Source: Heliocidaris erythrogramma (taxonomy: Eukaryota; Echinodermata; Echinoidea; Camarodonta; Echinometridae). From it: 64,000 bases of DNA. Made by a program: the position numbers and the translations under genes. Below the pieces are notes generated by a model that was not told the DNA's origin, searched no databases, and was given only the letters and a program-made list of their open reading frames with translations. The stretch spans positions 64,179,024-64,243,023 of the forward strand of contig CM046853.1 of assembly GCA_025617745.1 (NCBI GenBank), read 5' to 3'. This document shows, piece after piece, positions 1 to 40,662 of this stretch (positions are counted from its first letter, which is position 1; each line of letters starts with the position of its first letter).

Positions 1-2054
1 GTCAAGGTTAGATTAAATCTTTGATATGTTTGTTTGTTGTCTAAAGAACTTTACTCCCATTGGTCATTATCCTACCTTTTGTTTATACCTAAGATGCAGA
101 CAATGCTTGCCTTGGAGTTTTAATGACCTGAGATCTCATGAACTTTCCATGTTTGTTGGTGTTACCTGTAAGCTTTCAACTCTTTCCTGTCAGCACCAAA
201 TGACCTTTGACTCTAAACAACATCAATCAGCACCTCAATAGCCGATTTTAAAGAAGAACTTGGGCTGTGTTCATACAACTTTATGAATCCAGAATGAGGA
301 AAATATAACATTGATTATAATCGCCATTTTTGCAACACACTTTCATTGATTGTATGGTGTTCATAAGACTTTTTCAGATCAGAATTAGGCTGTATGAATT
401 CACTTGCTATTTGATGGTCTGTAGCGCAGACTTTAATTGTGTGCTGTTTATACCGCATAACCAACAACTTAACCAGTTTTATAATGTTACTTGTAAATAT
501 CTGACAAAAATAGTTAATTCGGGGCCTATATGCAGGTGTTGGTCTACTAGCAAAATAGTTGAAACCCTGCATTGTATATTATGATTGACATAGGGCTGGT
601 GTTTACTGACTAACCATGCTTTTTGATGTCATAAAACATGTTTTAGATCTCAGTTACGTTTCTGTAAGTTTGAAAGCGTGATTTTGGCAAACACATGTAC
701 ATTACATATACATGTAGGTTCTATAAAAATACACCATTTTCTGTTTACGAGATTGACAATTTGAAACATGTTTGAATCTATGACCTTCTAAAAACTTATG
801 AACGCAACTGTGTTTATACTAGAAATGTTTCAAGCCATAATGCTTGACTTTGAAATTTTGTAATAGGAACGCATTCTTACAGCAGTTTTCGTGTGCTGTT
901 TGTTTGGTTGAGGCTCTGCTGCTTATATTGTGGGTGCAAGTTCAGAAACGTGACAGCTTTGTTTTTATCTGGAGTACATCAATTTAAACTAAATGGGACT
1001 ACAGGAGCAGACATCTTTTTTATCTGGAGTACAATCATTCAGTGTATGTGGGACTGAAGAAACAACATCATTGTTTGTAGAGAAAGCCTTGAAATATTCG
1101 TGTAGCATCTTGTGTGACAGGCGGGCGACATATATTCCAAGGTCATCTTTTTGTGTAAATGAAGATGGAAGCAAATCGTTTTGATCTTCCAACCAGCTGC
1201 TTGGCACATGCACATTCATGGCAGACTAAATATTTTGTTCTCTCATCCTTCTACATGTAAATCAACATTTAATATATCAAGGGCCAGAATGGCATTAGCT
1301 CTCTGTTAAAGGGTATGAGTTAACATCCTTCTTCCACTCAGAAAGCAGTTTTGAAGTGTGATTGATTCCTTAGAAGAAAGATATAAAATTCTTTGAAATG
1401 CCTTTAAGAAATTGTCAATCAACTTAGGAAAAAAAATGGGAAAAGAATAATACATTGAAAATTAATTGTTTAAAGCTATGCACACTGGTTTTTGTTCCTT
1501 CAAAGAATGTCGTAGAGTTACTTTGAAAGTATCCTGTTCGCTGCAGGAAGAAATTGCCTTGGTTTATTTCCGTATTTGGCAGGGATAGGATTGCAACGAT
1601 GTGAAGTGATGGTTGAATACCACATACATTATGTCAGAACTTAGAAGGAAACCCTATCTTGAGATTGTATAGGATTCTCTTGTTAGGACAGATGAAGAAC
1701 CTGCTGAGAGAAAAGGAGATATTTACAGAATGTTTCATCTGTATGTCGTTAATGATCTCGAGAATTAGTTAGTTAGGATCCAAAAAGTTTTTTTATACTG
1801 TTCTCAATAAATTGTAACATTTGACCTTTGTATGTAGGCCTACCTATCTAAAATATGAATATCAGATATTTTCTCTCTCTCTCTCTTCTATCTATTTGCA
1901 ATTCATGAAAGATTCTTGCAGCAACAATGGCCTTTAACGATTTGCAACAGTTTCATTTTTTGAAGAAGAAAAAATCGATTGGTTTTGCCATAGTCATCTA
2001 CAACTCTAGTAAACAAAAGATTGTTTCTCTCAAAGTGGATAAGTAAGCACATGA

Positions 2055-2126
2055 GAGGTTGATATAAAGTGATCTAGATTTCATGTTTCAGAGGTTGATA
2101 AAAAGTGATCTAGATTTTATGTTTCC
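2055..2126. repeat. 36-bp tandem duplication
   Basis: Two adjacent copies beginning GAGGTTGATAWAAAGTGATC start at 2055 and 2091 and differ at only a few bases. This is a simple local duplication with no coding potential. Confidence 0.75.
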
Positions 2127-4094
2127 ATCCCAGATCATGTTTCCTTTCGTTTATTGTATCCCTTGGCAAATCCTCACACAGTGGTTGTCAAGTAAATGCC
2201 TTTTAAAAAAATACATGTTATGAAAGAAGAACATGGTCATACTACATTTCCTTACTACAATTGCTCTCTCTTGATGAATACATGTGGCCTTCAAAGGAAA
2301 CACATCTTTGAAATTGTATTATTGGTCTAGTTATGTTGCATGCCTGTATTCTAAGAATGTGGGCAGGATATCTGAAGTGGACTTCCTTTGGTTGAGGGTT
2401 CACTGGAGAGGGTAAAAAAAATGGAATTTGTGAAGGTCACTCTCCTATCTCTGTGGAATATGGAATATCGGAATAATATATCAATGACAGGTGGATGGGA
2501 GAAGTTTGGTGATAAAGGAGATCATCAAAGTGGAAAAGTCCATGGTTACAAGGTTATCTCCTGTCATTTTTACAATGAGAGACTTAGTTTCTCATAATGT
2601 TCAGGATGATTTCTGTCTGTGAACCCTTTGAATCTCTCTGAATCTCTTTGAATCACCAGGTTTCTGTAAAAATATAAAGATATTAAAAATCCATCATGAA
2701 GCCTATAAGAAGAGTCAGATATTGAGTTATTATGTTTGCCATTGTATTGAACATTAAATATTGTTCTGAGGGAACAAACTTTGTAATGCACTTACCTGTT
2801 TCTGTTCCAAGAACATAAAATGAACTATTCTTTGTCCAACTTTCAATTAATTAAAATTCTTCACTTAAATCCTGGGTGGGATTTTCTGCTTGAAAAGTTG
2901 TGTGTAGGTTGCTATGATGTAATCATATTATAGGCATTTGCATGCTGGTTAATGGGAGTAGTAGAAAAATCATTGTTGACTTCTTCTTTTGTTGTGGTTG
3001 GAAAATAAAGTTCATTGACTCATTCACAGCTATTTCCTTGTACACAGCTCACAAAATCCTTTTGGGGTTGGAAGTCCTAAAATGAGTTGTCTAAAGTATG
3101 TCAATTAAGGACCTACGAAGGGGCATATATATCAGACAATCAACATTTAAATCAAATGTTTGAAAATTTTAATTATTTCCATAAAAAAGGCCTACTCTAA
3201 ATTTACCTTTGAAAATTCCTTGGGAGGATCAGCTACAGTGTGCAATACAGGGTTTATGGGGTTCAGACTCCAGTCTTACAGTTCAGACCCTGTATTATTT
3301 GTAATGACTGACATGGGGTTAATATCCCTACAGCACAAACTACTGCCCCCTCCCCCTACAGTTTTGAAATCCTGTACATGTTTGATTTAACTTTTTCATA
3401 TTTTTTGTGTTATCGGCACATTTACAATGTGGCATTGCAATGCAAAAAAAAATATTTTTTTTTTTAAATGTACTTCTGAGGTACTCAGAGTACCTTGTAG
3501 TCAGAAAGATGGATTTATAGTTTGTCATTTGATCACCGTTCAGGAAAATTGGATGTTATAGACACATATCTAAACTATTGTGCTGTGTAGCCTATTTCAT
3601 TTTTTATGTCCTGCACAGAAGTGACTGGACAGCTATAAAATTCTCATCCATTGTGGTTTGGCCTAACTTTTATCGTCTTCTCATAAAGAATAATAGCATG
3701 TATGGCTACATGCACATTTTTAATGGAAATTTGTCTCCATTGCTTTTGAGGAAGGATCATTTCACTGCTCCCCTGCTTGCCAGCAGTAGTTCAAAGTGGT
3801 TTAATGACTTCTTGGATTTTGATAGGAACTGAGTGAAGGACAACTCATCCCTCCTGAGAACCAGGTTCCCCTGTTAGGTCCCTGGATGTGATCCTGTCAC
3901 AGTCTTTGGCCTTGGCTCCCAACTCATAAACTGCTTTTATTATGTATCTCTTCTGTCATAAGTTGCATTCACACTAAGAGCTCACTGAATAACGTAGTGT
4001 GCACCATCTCTACTTCTCTAGAGAGCATTTCAGCTTGTCATCTTGTACAGGCATGTATGTGCTGTACTCTAACACAACACAAGTAATGTTCACA

Positions 4095-4235
4095 TCCTAC
4101 CAAGTTTCCTCTTATACACCTGGATGGAGAGAAGCAATGTAGATAAAATGCCTTGCTTAAGGACATTCAGTGCTGTGCTAGGGGATCAAATTCATGACCT
4201 TTGCATCTCTAGTTTGAGCCACTTGACCGTGACAA
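4095..4235. repeat. Decayed dispersed (possibly SINE-like) repeat
   Basis: The segment with ACACCTGGATGGAGAGAAGC, then TGCCTTGCTTAAGGACA, then GGGGATCAAATTCATGACC resembles a repeat common in marine invertebrate genomes. In intact copies the GGATCAAATTC part reads like a tRNA B-box (GGTTCGAANCC). Here it is too decayed to be transcribable. The assignment rests on recall of the family and needs a repeat-library search. Confidence 0.4.
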
Positions 4236-7200
4236 CTTGCAACAGTTTTTCACAAAATTTGTTATCTTGAAGGAAGCTCCATTATGAGAATACTGCTCAA
4301 CCATAGCCATTCCCTTTCTGCCCCTTCAATCTATTTCTACCTAGCTTGTGCTACATCTCAAAATCACTTCCCCTCTCTGTCAAAGTAGACAAAAGGGAAG
4401 AGGCCCACAGTAATGTTGCCGGTTGCTAGGTTATTTCAAGTTCTGAATTCGAGAAGATTTAGACTCGCTACTAGGTTAAATGTTGGGGAAAGTTTCAGGA
4501 GGGGCTAGGTTGATCCAGGTTCTTTTGAATATTCTATCTTCTTCCAGTCTTACTGCGTATTAAATAATAAATTGTTCCACTCCTTGTGAAATCCTAGTGC
4601 AGATTTCAACTCTGCAAAGCTTATACATCTTACGTCGGATCCCTTGCAGGAAATCGAATATCAAGTCAATTTGTAGCTTTCTGATGATTGGTCCACGCTT
4701 GTCAGACCTACGTGCAACAGTAACATGTCAATAATAACTCTTTGTTATGAGCAAAAACTGTGGAGCACAGAACACAACTTTCAATTTGTTTTGTAATGTA
4801 TGCTTGATGGTTCACGGTAAGGCAAATAGTTCAGATAGAGGTCGACTCGATTGCTTACATTTTGCTTGGTAGTGGGTTTGGTTGTTATTAATGATTGGGC
4901 TGTGTCTAATTGGGATAAAGCTGTCAAGATATCTGCGCTCTCCCAAGGCGATGAAAAAAAGAAAAGTCCTTTTTCAATTTCCTTTCCTCTTGTCATGCTG
5001 TTCCACAAGGGAATCAATAGTGCATGACTCCAGAGTGAATTGTATGTTTTATTCATTGTGCATGTTAATGGAGAAAGAACGTGCAGTAAAGTGTAATAAT
5101 ATTGCTCAATTTATTGACAGTTTACATTAGTAATTGGATGATTGAAAGCTCTTTTATTATGGAAAGCAGAGAGAAGAGAAAAATATAAGAGTAAGAGAGG
5201 GTAAGAGAAAGATAATACAATGATGTACAATGATGCACAATGATGCACACACACAAGTAGTAAATGTATCAACAGTGTTCTTTGTGATTATCAAGACTTT
5301 ATCCTGTGCCATCAATGCTTTTGCAGATTGATTCTTAAGTAGGCAGATTATAGGCTCCTATTCATTTTTACATGTATATATCTCATTAAAAAATTCTGCA
5401 GTGATGCTCATTAGCTCTCCAGTTTCCATTATATAAATGGAACATCATGATAAAAGGTTCTAGTTGCCACCCATGTTACCAATTTTCACTACAAATGGCT
5501 GCTTTCATCACTTTGCACAATCAAATGTCCTTCTTATTGTCCTATATTACTTTACGACTGCCAAGAGTGTTATTGCGCTGCAAAAAATAGCCTCTCTGCA
5601 AATAGCACGATGAGAAAGGAAGTGGTATCTAATCTGTTGACAATTTCCTTGCGTATTTGGGACGACATCGATACTGCGAGAGAAAGAGAAAGAGAAAACC
5701 CAATCGGATGCTGATGTTCATCCAGGAGTCTCGAAGTACCGAATGACCCAGGTCACCTTAGGGAATGATGGGAGGGGATATGATGTCATGATACATTAGT
5801 GCTTGTCCCATCTCCTTCCTTCTGTTCGGAGAAAGTATCTTTTTGATATTTTTGGACAAAAACTAGGGATGAAAACGATTTCACTGGTAAAGATTTATCT
5901 GGAATACATTGCTCTTTTCCAAAGGGGATTACATATGTTGTGGTACTCAGAAGTAATCCTTGTCTTCAAGTAGCCTGCTCCGATTTTCTTGAAAATGGCA
6001 CTGCTTTGCCACAAGCCATTTAACCCTTGATGCTGCACACAAAAGCTTGAATATTGGTAATCATAATCTGATTTTAGAGGTGCATGTTAAAGTCAAGCAT
6101 CACATTGCATGGGTTAATGGCTGTTTAGACAATGAACTTCATTTTAAGTGTATTGGGATGTTATAAAACTTGTCTTTATTTGCAGAAATGAAGAACACGC
6201 CCTCACCAAACTTGGTTATGCAAAGTTTTATGATTGATCATGATGTGGGACGTGTTTAATACCAGATGACGACAAACCCGAGTCCAAACTCCAAAGGACT
6301 GACTCAGGAGTATAATTGCTTTCCTTTCACACTCACTGTGCATATAACAGCATATAGCATTATGTTTCTGCATATCTGTTTTCAAATTCCCGTTAAATTA
6401 TGTGTCCAATATTTTGATATTCAGTGGAAAAATTATTCCTCAAATTTCTAATCATCTGCTGTGGAATGAAATTGGACATGTTTTCTGTAGTTGTTGAGCG
6501 CTTCTGGGAGCGGATACGAAATGCTTTGCTCAGGAAATTCTACCCAACAATCAGAAATAGGTAGGTGATTGACAGGATGGGCTGATGTGCTCAGTGTTTG
6601 GAAGAGTCTCTTAATTGGTTCTTTTATGGAGGGAAGTGCTGCAGCTGCCATTTTGTTTCAACCTATGTTCGTTGTCTCTTTTTCTGAGAAACCCAGTGCA
6701 TGTATCGCATTTGATTAGAAGATGTAAGATGAGATTTCGGGAAAGAATGTGATTTTCAAATACTCGATCAATCTTCAATAGAGTATGCAAACAAGTAGGT
6801 CTGGTAGCTTCTTGAATGCAACATGAAAAATTGGAACCAATCACTAGATCAGAGACAATGCCCATTGGGAGCTCATTGGGCATTTTCTCTGAATCAGGAA
6901 GCCTTCCAAGCATTTAAGCCTTTTTTCTGAGTAGAAGCAGGGCTCTACATTGTTTCCTTCAAAGGCGCCCCAGATTGAAATTTTTTTTATGTGTATTCAT
7001 GCCATGGGCCCTCAAATTGTGTAACTTTGGGGGCCCAGAGTCAGAATTTGGGGGTGCCTGGCTTACTTTATGCAACTGTTTAACTTTAATCAGGAGTTAT
7101 ATGTTTATAAATCTTGAATGTCCTACCCCTTCTGTAATTTCCCTTAGAATTTGCTTATAGTTTAATCACATACTGTGGCATCGGGTGAAATCCTTGTAGT

Positions 7201-7554
7201 TTAATTAGTGTAAATGCCAAGTACTCGTTCATCCTTCACAGCACTCGTCTTTTTTTCTTGAAACAATGAATAGAGCACATCTCCTCCTCAGCCTATCGGT
7301 TATGTGACATGTGATTACGGTTAGGGAAAGTGATGTAAATATTTACGTCAGCACAGTCTGGATATCCCCAGACCTGTCAATAATCAGTCACTGTCAGGCT
7401 AGGTCCTTGCATCGGTGTAAGATGAAAGCCTCTGAAATGAAATACTGTAACTGTTGGTAGATGCTTAATTTTTGCTGATGTTGTCAGAAGACTGAGGTAG
7501 TATTTTTAATGCAATTGGTTGCAATTGTAGTACCTCACAACAAAATCCTTTTTT

Positions 7555-9215
7555 AGCTCACCTGAGCCTAAGGCTCGAGTGAGCTATTGCGATGGAAATT
7601 TGTCCGTCGTCCGTCGTGCGTCGTCCGTCGTCCGTTAACTTTTTACATTTTCATCTTCTTCTCCAAAACCCATGATCGAATTCAACCAACTTGGTAGGAA
7701 TCATCCTTAGGGGTAGGGGACCCAAAGTTGCTAAAATGGTACATGTGGCCCCCAGGGGGCCCAGGGGGAGGGCCCCCAATTGTAAAAGCTATGAAAATTT
7801 CAAACATCTTCTTCTCCAGAACCAGGCATAGCTCAGACTTGGTATTGTGTATGGAGATACCTCTATAGATGGAGAATGAATGTTGTTCATGAAATTTCTC
7901 TGAGTGGCCCTATAGGGGCCCTGTGGGGGTAACATACTGGAGGGGGGCGCTGCCAGGCAAAATGTACATTCTAATCTTCTTCTCCAAAACACATTATCGG
8001 AATTCAACCAAACTTGGTAGGAATCATCCTTAGGGGTAGGGGACCCAAAGTTGCTAAAATGGTACATGTGGCCCCCAGGGGGCCCAGGGGGAAGGCCCCC
8101 AATTGTAAAAGCTATGTAAATTTCAAACATCTTCTTCTCCAGAACCAGGCAAAGCTCAGACTTGGTATTGTGTATGGAGATACCTCTATAGATGAAGAAT
8201 GAATGTTGTTCATGAAATTTCTCTGAGTGGCCCTATAGGGGCCCTGTGGGGGTAACATACTGGAGGGGGGGGGGGCGCTGCCAGGCAAAATGTACATTCT
8301 GATCTTCTTCTCCAAAACACATGATCGGAATTCAACCAAACTTGGTAGGAATCATCCTTAGGGGTAGGGGACCCAAAGTTGCTAAAATGGTACATGTGGC
8401 CCCCAGGGGGGCCCAGGGGGAGGGCCCCCAATTGTAAAAGCTATGTAAATTTTAAACATCTTCTTCTCCAGAACCAGGCATAGCTCAGACTTGGTATTGT
8501 GTATGGAGATACCTCTATAGATGGAGAATGAATGTTGTTCATGAAATTTCTCTGAGTGGCCTATAGGGGCCCTGTGGGGGTAACATACTGGAGGGGGGCG
8601 CTGCCAGGCAAAATGTACATTCTAATCTTCTTCTCAAAAACATTATCGGAATTCAACCAAACTTGGTAGGAATCATCCTTAGGGGTAGGGGACCCAAAGT
8701 TGCTAAAATGGTACATGTGGCCCCCAGGGGGGCCCAGGGGGGCCAGGGGGAAGGCCCCCAATTGTAAAAGCTATGTAAATTTCAAACAAACATCTTCTCC
8801 AGAACCAGGCATAGCTCAGACTTGGTATTGTGTATGGAGATACCTCTATAGATGAAGAAAGAATGAATGTTCATGAAACACTGAGTGGCCCTATAGGGCC
8901 CTGTGGGGGTAACATACTGGAAGGGGGGGGGCGCTGCCAGGCGAAATGTACATTCTGATCTTCTCCAAAACACATGATCGGAATTCAACCAAACTTGGTG
9001 GGAATCATCCTTAGGGGTAGGGGATCCAAAGTAGACCATGGATTGTGGGGGGGGGGGGGGGAAATTATGTTAATTTCCAACATCATCTCATGTACATTCT
9101 CCTAGTTGTTTCAATTTCTAACATACATGTATCTCCTGGTGGTGCTAGAGAGAACATGCACCAGATATGAATTGATCCACATCAGGTGAGCGTCGTGCCC
9201 CCTGGGGCTCTTGTT
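7555..9215 (+). repeat. Composite repeat with CTCACCTGA ends and an internal ~325-bp tandem array
   Basis: The left end reads AGCTCACCTGAGCC and the right end contains ATCAGGTGAGCGTC, so GCTCACCTGA is inverted at the two ends. After a (GTCCGTC)n stretch come about 4.3 tandem units starting at 7654, 7975, 8304, 8626 and 8960 (spacings 321, 329, 322 and 334). Each unit carries CTTCTTCTCC, a G/C-rich GGCCCCCAGGGGGCCC hairpin, and AACATACTGGAGGGG. Diagnostic variants alternate between units (see findings). Each unit contains minus-strand open frames with a shared peptide, but frame and length vary between units. I read it as a non-coding satellite-bearing mobile element; this type of element is widespread in molluscs and echinoderms. 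Confidence 0.75.
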
Positions 9216-9631
9216 ATCTCATATGTGCCTCTGTGTGTATGGAACGCTCTATGCAACACATGTACATGTATATGAGTGACATGTGCGCTTAAAGAATACC
9301 GTAGTATTAAAAATTGAAATTTATTGATATTATTTTATCTTCTAATCATAAAAGTTCTCAATGATTATGAAGATGAAACTCTCCAAATGTTTACATTTAT
9401 CTTGGGCTGAATTTGGTATCACTTGTCACCCCTCCCCTGAAACCATACCTCCCCCAAACCATACCTCCCCCTTCATCTTGGTACATTGTTTGCTCACACC
9501 TGTTTGCATGTGCAATAAATACCAGATAAAAAGTAGCGCACAGTTGAACCATGTGATGGACTTAAATATCTAGGCCTATGGGAGCAAATAGATCTTCATT
9601 GTAATAGAGATGTATTTTCCTTTTCTTGCAG

Positions 9632-37478
<27,847 letters not shown>

Positions 37479-40304
37479 TGAACGTCTTATCCACCGCCGC
37501 CGTTTGTCACGCATTTTCTTGTAGTTGTTGTGTGAAACCGTACAACCTCATCTCGTTATAGGTTTTTTGTTTTTCCTTCCAGTGTTTGAAGTTTGTTTTT
37601 TTCTTTGACATTTGTGAAACCAGGAGATGGAAGTTTCTTTTAAAAAGTGGATGACAACCTGAATTTATGTAAACATGCCTTGGGTTTAGCCAAGTGATCA
37701 TACAGTACATCATGGGTATTCATTACATGAAAACCAGCATATGGGACTGAGACCTTTTAGAGACACAATCTACCACCCTTTTAATGATCCCTGCTCTCAA
37801 CTTCTCTTATGTCTCCTTTTCCTACAACTGTCATCTATTCTGTCGTTTTTATTTTCTTATTCTAATTTCTTCTTCATCTTCCCTCTTTCATATTTCACTC
37901 TGTTAAAGTCTTTGCCCCGATACAGTTCCCTATGTTTTTGTTCTTGTGGTTATTAAGTGTTTTGCTCATTGAGCTAATGGTTTCTGGAGAATTATCTGCA
38001 ATTCGGATTTGTTCTTTTTTTCACAAGCAATAATCCTATGATTCTTTGACCATGTATCAAAGGTTTAGATTACTTGAATTGCTCTTTTACTAGAACTTCA
38101 ACGGCTGAATGTAACAGTTATGGTTAAACTTAGCCTTATCCCCCTCCACTAAATTGAATAGTTACCAAGGATCTCCTGAGGTTAATTTATAGACAGAAGG
38201 CACCTCAGGAATGTTGAGAAGGTGCCTTTTGGTATAGCCATCATTCTCCAATATACTTGATACTTGATGGGGTAATCCCTTTGGCAACTCACACAGGAAG
38301 CTATACTGGGATGGTAGGTGAAGCGAGTAGTTGCGAGGAGTGTCGTGAAGTGCGGAAGTGGTGTTGTAAGCCATATAGGTTGCTTTACTTCTGGATGAAG
38401 AAAACTGCTGATAAGTAGGGTAACATTTATCTCTTTTTGAGGAAAGTTCCTCTACTACTAAGAATGTCATGCTATTTTTGCAGCATGTTGTAGAAAACTG
38501 CTGCTTTGCCCTTCCTGTATTATTTACCATTTATATTCATCTATTTTGGGTTTTGATCACTTTTTTGTGTGAAGGTATTGAAGCACGGCGTTACAATTGT
38601 GTGTTACAGGTGAAGGACTGGAAAAAGAAACTTGGTTGTTATTTCATATTTCTATGTATTTCTGTGTGCTGAGCTTCCACAATGATCCCTGTACTGAAAA
38701 TATCTGAGTCCAGTCTCCCATATTGTCAGCTGGTTACGATCCTTCCAGATTTTGCCGAGGTGAAAAGTTGGTTGTTTTATCCAGCTTGCCCCTGGCCTAC
38801 TCGGAGAGTTAAAGCTTCTTTGTCTGAAATCGTCTGTGGTTTGGCGTCTCCAAGCCAAAGAGCATTGGCACATTGTTTCAGGATATGTGTACAGCTTGGT
38901 GATATGTGTCAAGTACTCACCTGAAATTAGGCAGAATGAAGCTGTAAATTTCACAATTTCCACTTTCATTAAGCAAAATCAAATCATTTTAGGTAGTACA
39001 GATACACTATGCAACTAAATACTATGTTGCAACAAAATTTGAGCCAGTGTTGATTATGATATGATTCAGATCTAAGGCTGACTTTTTGGTTTGAAGACAA
39101 AGCATATGATTAGAAAAGAATTTCAAAACAATTTTGGGTAGTTAGTGCAGAAAGAATAATTCCATCTGTGCCAAGGGAGTCTTATATACAAAGTTGTAGA
39201 TAAAAAGCCAGAAATACTATCGTAGATTGAAATTGAAGGCTTGAAATTCTTTGACGACCCCAGTATTTTCAGCTTGTTTCCGTTGGTCACTGGTAGTCCT
39301 ACTGAGAGAGATACACATTCATTGATACACATTCATGTCACTGTATTGTGTCACTAGATTTCATATATATGAAAAGTTTAATTTTGATTGAATTTATATA
39401 AAAAATGAAATAACTGAAAGAAAATGTAAAACATTTATATGCCTTCTTAACTTGTTGATGAGATGATTAATTATGAGCTATTGCCAATAGATTCTTTGAA
39501 TGTTGTCATGAGGAAAGTAGAAGAGTGAATGATTGTAAGAATTTTTTTATACTTTGTAAAAAGTTTGACAGAATCCATCCCAAATATTGTAAATAGAATA
39601 CGTCACTGTGTTACCATGTTTGCGTGCGGCCCCCTTTGCAATAATCTATTCCATACCCTGTTTTTAGTAGACTAAATTTCCACGTATGGAATATTCATGA
39701 CGTCTAATTATAAGGACAGGCTTTGCAAATGGAACTGGATTCATACTACCCAGTCATATATCTCTTTTAACTTATTGCATTATGTTGCCTTCCGTTTGAA
39801 GAATGATCTATATATACTGTTCTGATGTCTTGTGTAAATAATCATTCATGTAGAAAGGAAAAGACATTTTGGTGCCTACAAATATACCTAGAGTTTCATC
39901 GCATAGTCGGTATATAGCTGCATGGTTTTATTTCATCATATTACATCATAATACTTCTTTATGACTCTCATGGTACATCTCTGCTTTGAGCTTCCCGCTT
40001 GCTTGAGGGGTGGGGGTATTTTGTTGGTGTATATAAGGTTAACCTTTGGCAAGTTTGAAAGCTCTTAAAGGATATTCCCTCAATCCAGTAATATTGTTTA
40101 AAATGGCAAAGATTTGGTGCAATACTGCTAGTGAGTGACAAAAATCACAACTTTTCAGGAATTGCCTGAACTCTTTTGACTGTTCAGTTCAAGAGGCTCC
40201 CATGCTATTGCATTTAAAAGATAGAAACAACTTCTGATTTTTTAATGATCTACCTGACAGTTTCTTACGGTAATCTGATTTCTACTTTTAAGCTTAAAGA
40301 CAAG

Positions 40305-40662
40305 GTTGAGTGCTGGGAAAGGTGAAAAATAATTTGTGAGTGTTCTCATTCTTTTTATGTCAGTTTGGTAGAACATCATGGTAGTAATGTCCCCTGAAAA
40401 GGATTGCTCTTCAAATGCTTTCTATTTGAAATAAGACAAGAAAATAATTGAAGTGTTCGGGCCGAACATTCATGCCACATGTGTGTGCAGTCCCATATAC
40501 CCATTTCTGTGTGCAGTGCATGCGCTTTTCAGTGCGATTGGGTCAATTACTTATCATTTTTATGATTCCCAAACTTCACAGTATACAACGATCCTTGTGT
40601 AGACATGATCAACCATTCCCAATGGTTTCTTTCACGATGTAATTGCATGACCAGAACTCAAC
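40305..40662. mobile_element. MITE, GTTGAGTTCTGG family, copy 3
   Basis: Starts GTTGAGTGCTGGG and ends CCAGAACTCAAC. The symmetry extends outward: TTAAAGACAAG on the left against CTTTATCTTTAA on the right, so the full end is about 23 bases and begins TTAAAG. The interior is colinear with the copies at 11648 and 28626. It may lie in the SRPK 3' UTR. Confidence 0.85.

Larger units (their letters stand above)
1..7554. other. Non-coding stretch upstream of the first visible SRPK exon
   Basis: No frame here looks like a conserved protein; open frames are short, AT-rich and lack recognisable domains. It may be SRPK intron 1 or upstream sequence, because the SRPK start codon is not in the first visible exon. 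Small features seen: a (TC)n run near 1871-1887, a 36-bp direct duplication at 2055-2126, an 11-bp-period repeat at 5218-5250 and a decayed dispersed repeat at 4095-4235. A first SRPK exon could be hidden here, but I could not pick one out. Confidence 0.6.

Noticed and set aside
4931-5056. Possible first SRPK exon (frame with MKKRKV)
   Set aside because: No donor in the needed phase (two bases into a codon) follows, and the downstream residues do not resemble an SRPK leader.
6448-6913. Two overlapping minus frames (67 and 100 codons)
   Set aside because: No homology I can recognise and no start or splice evidence; typical of chance frames.
7789-9039. Series of minus-strand frames sharing a Gly/Pro-rich peptide (HMYHFSNFGSPTPKDD)
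   Set aside because: They recur once per tandem unit, change frame and length between units, and come from the repeat; there is no sign of purifying selection.
38162-38530. 122-codon minus-strand frame behind the SRPK stop
   Set aside because: No recognisable domain, no splice context, and antisense to the likely SRPK 3' UTR. Kept as unsupported.
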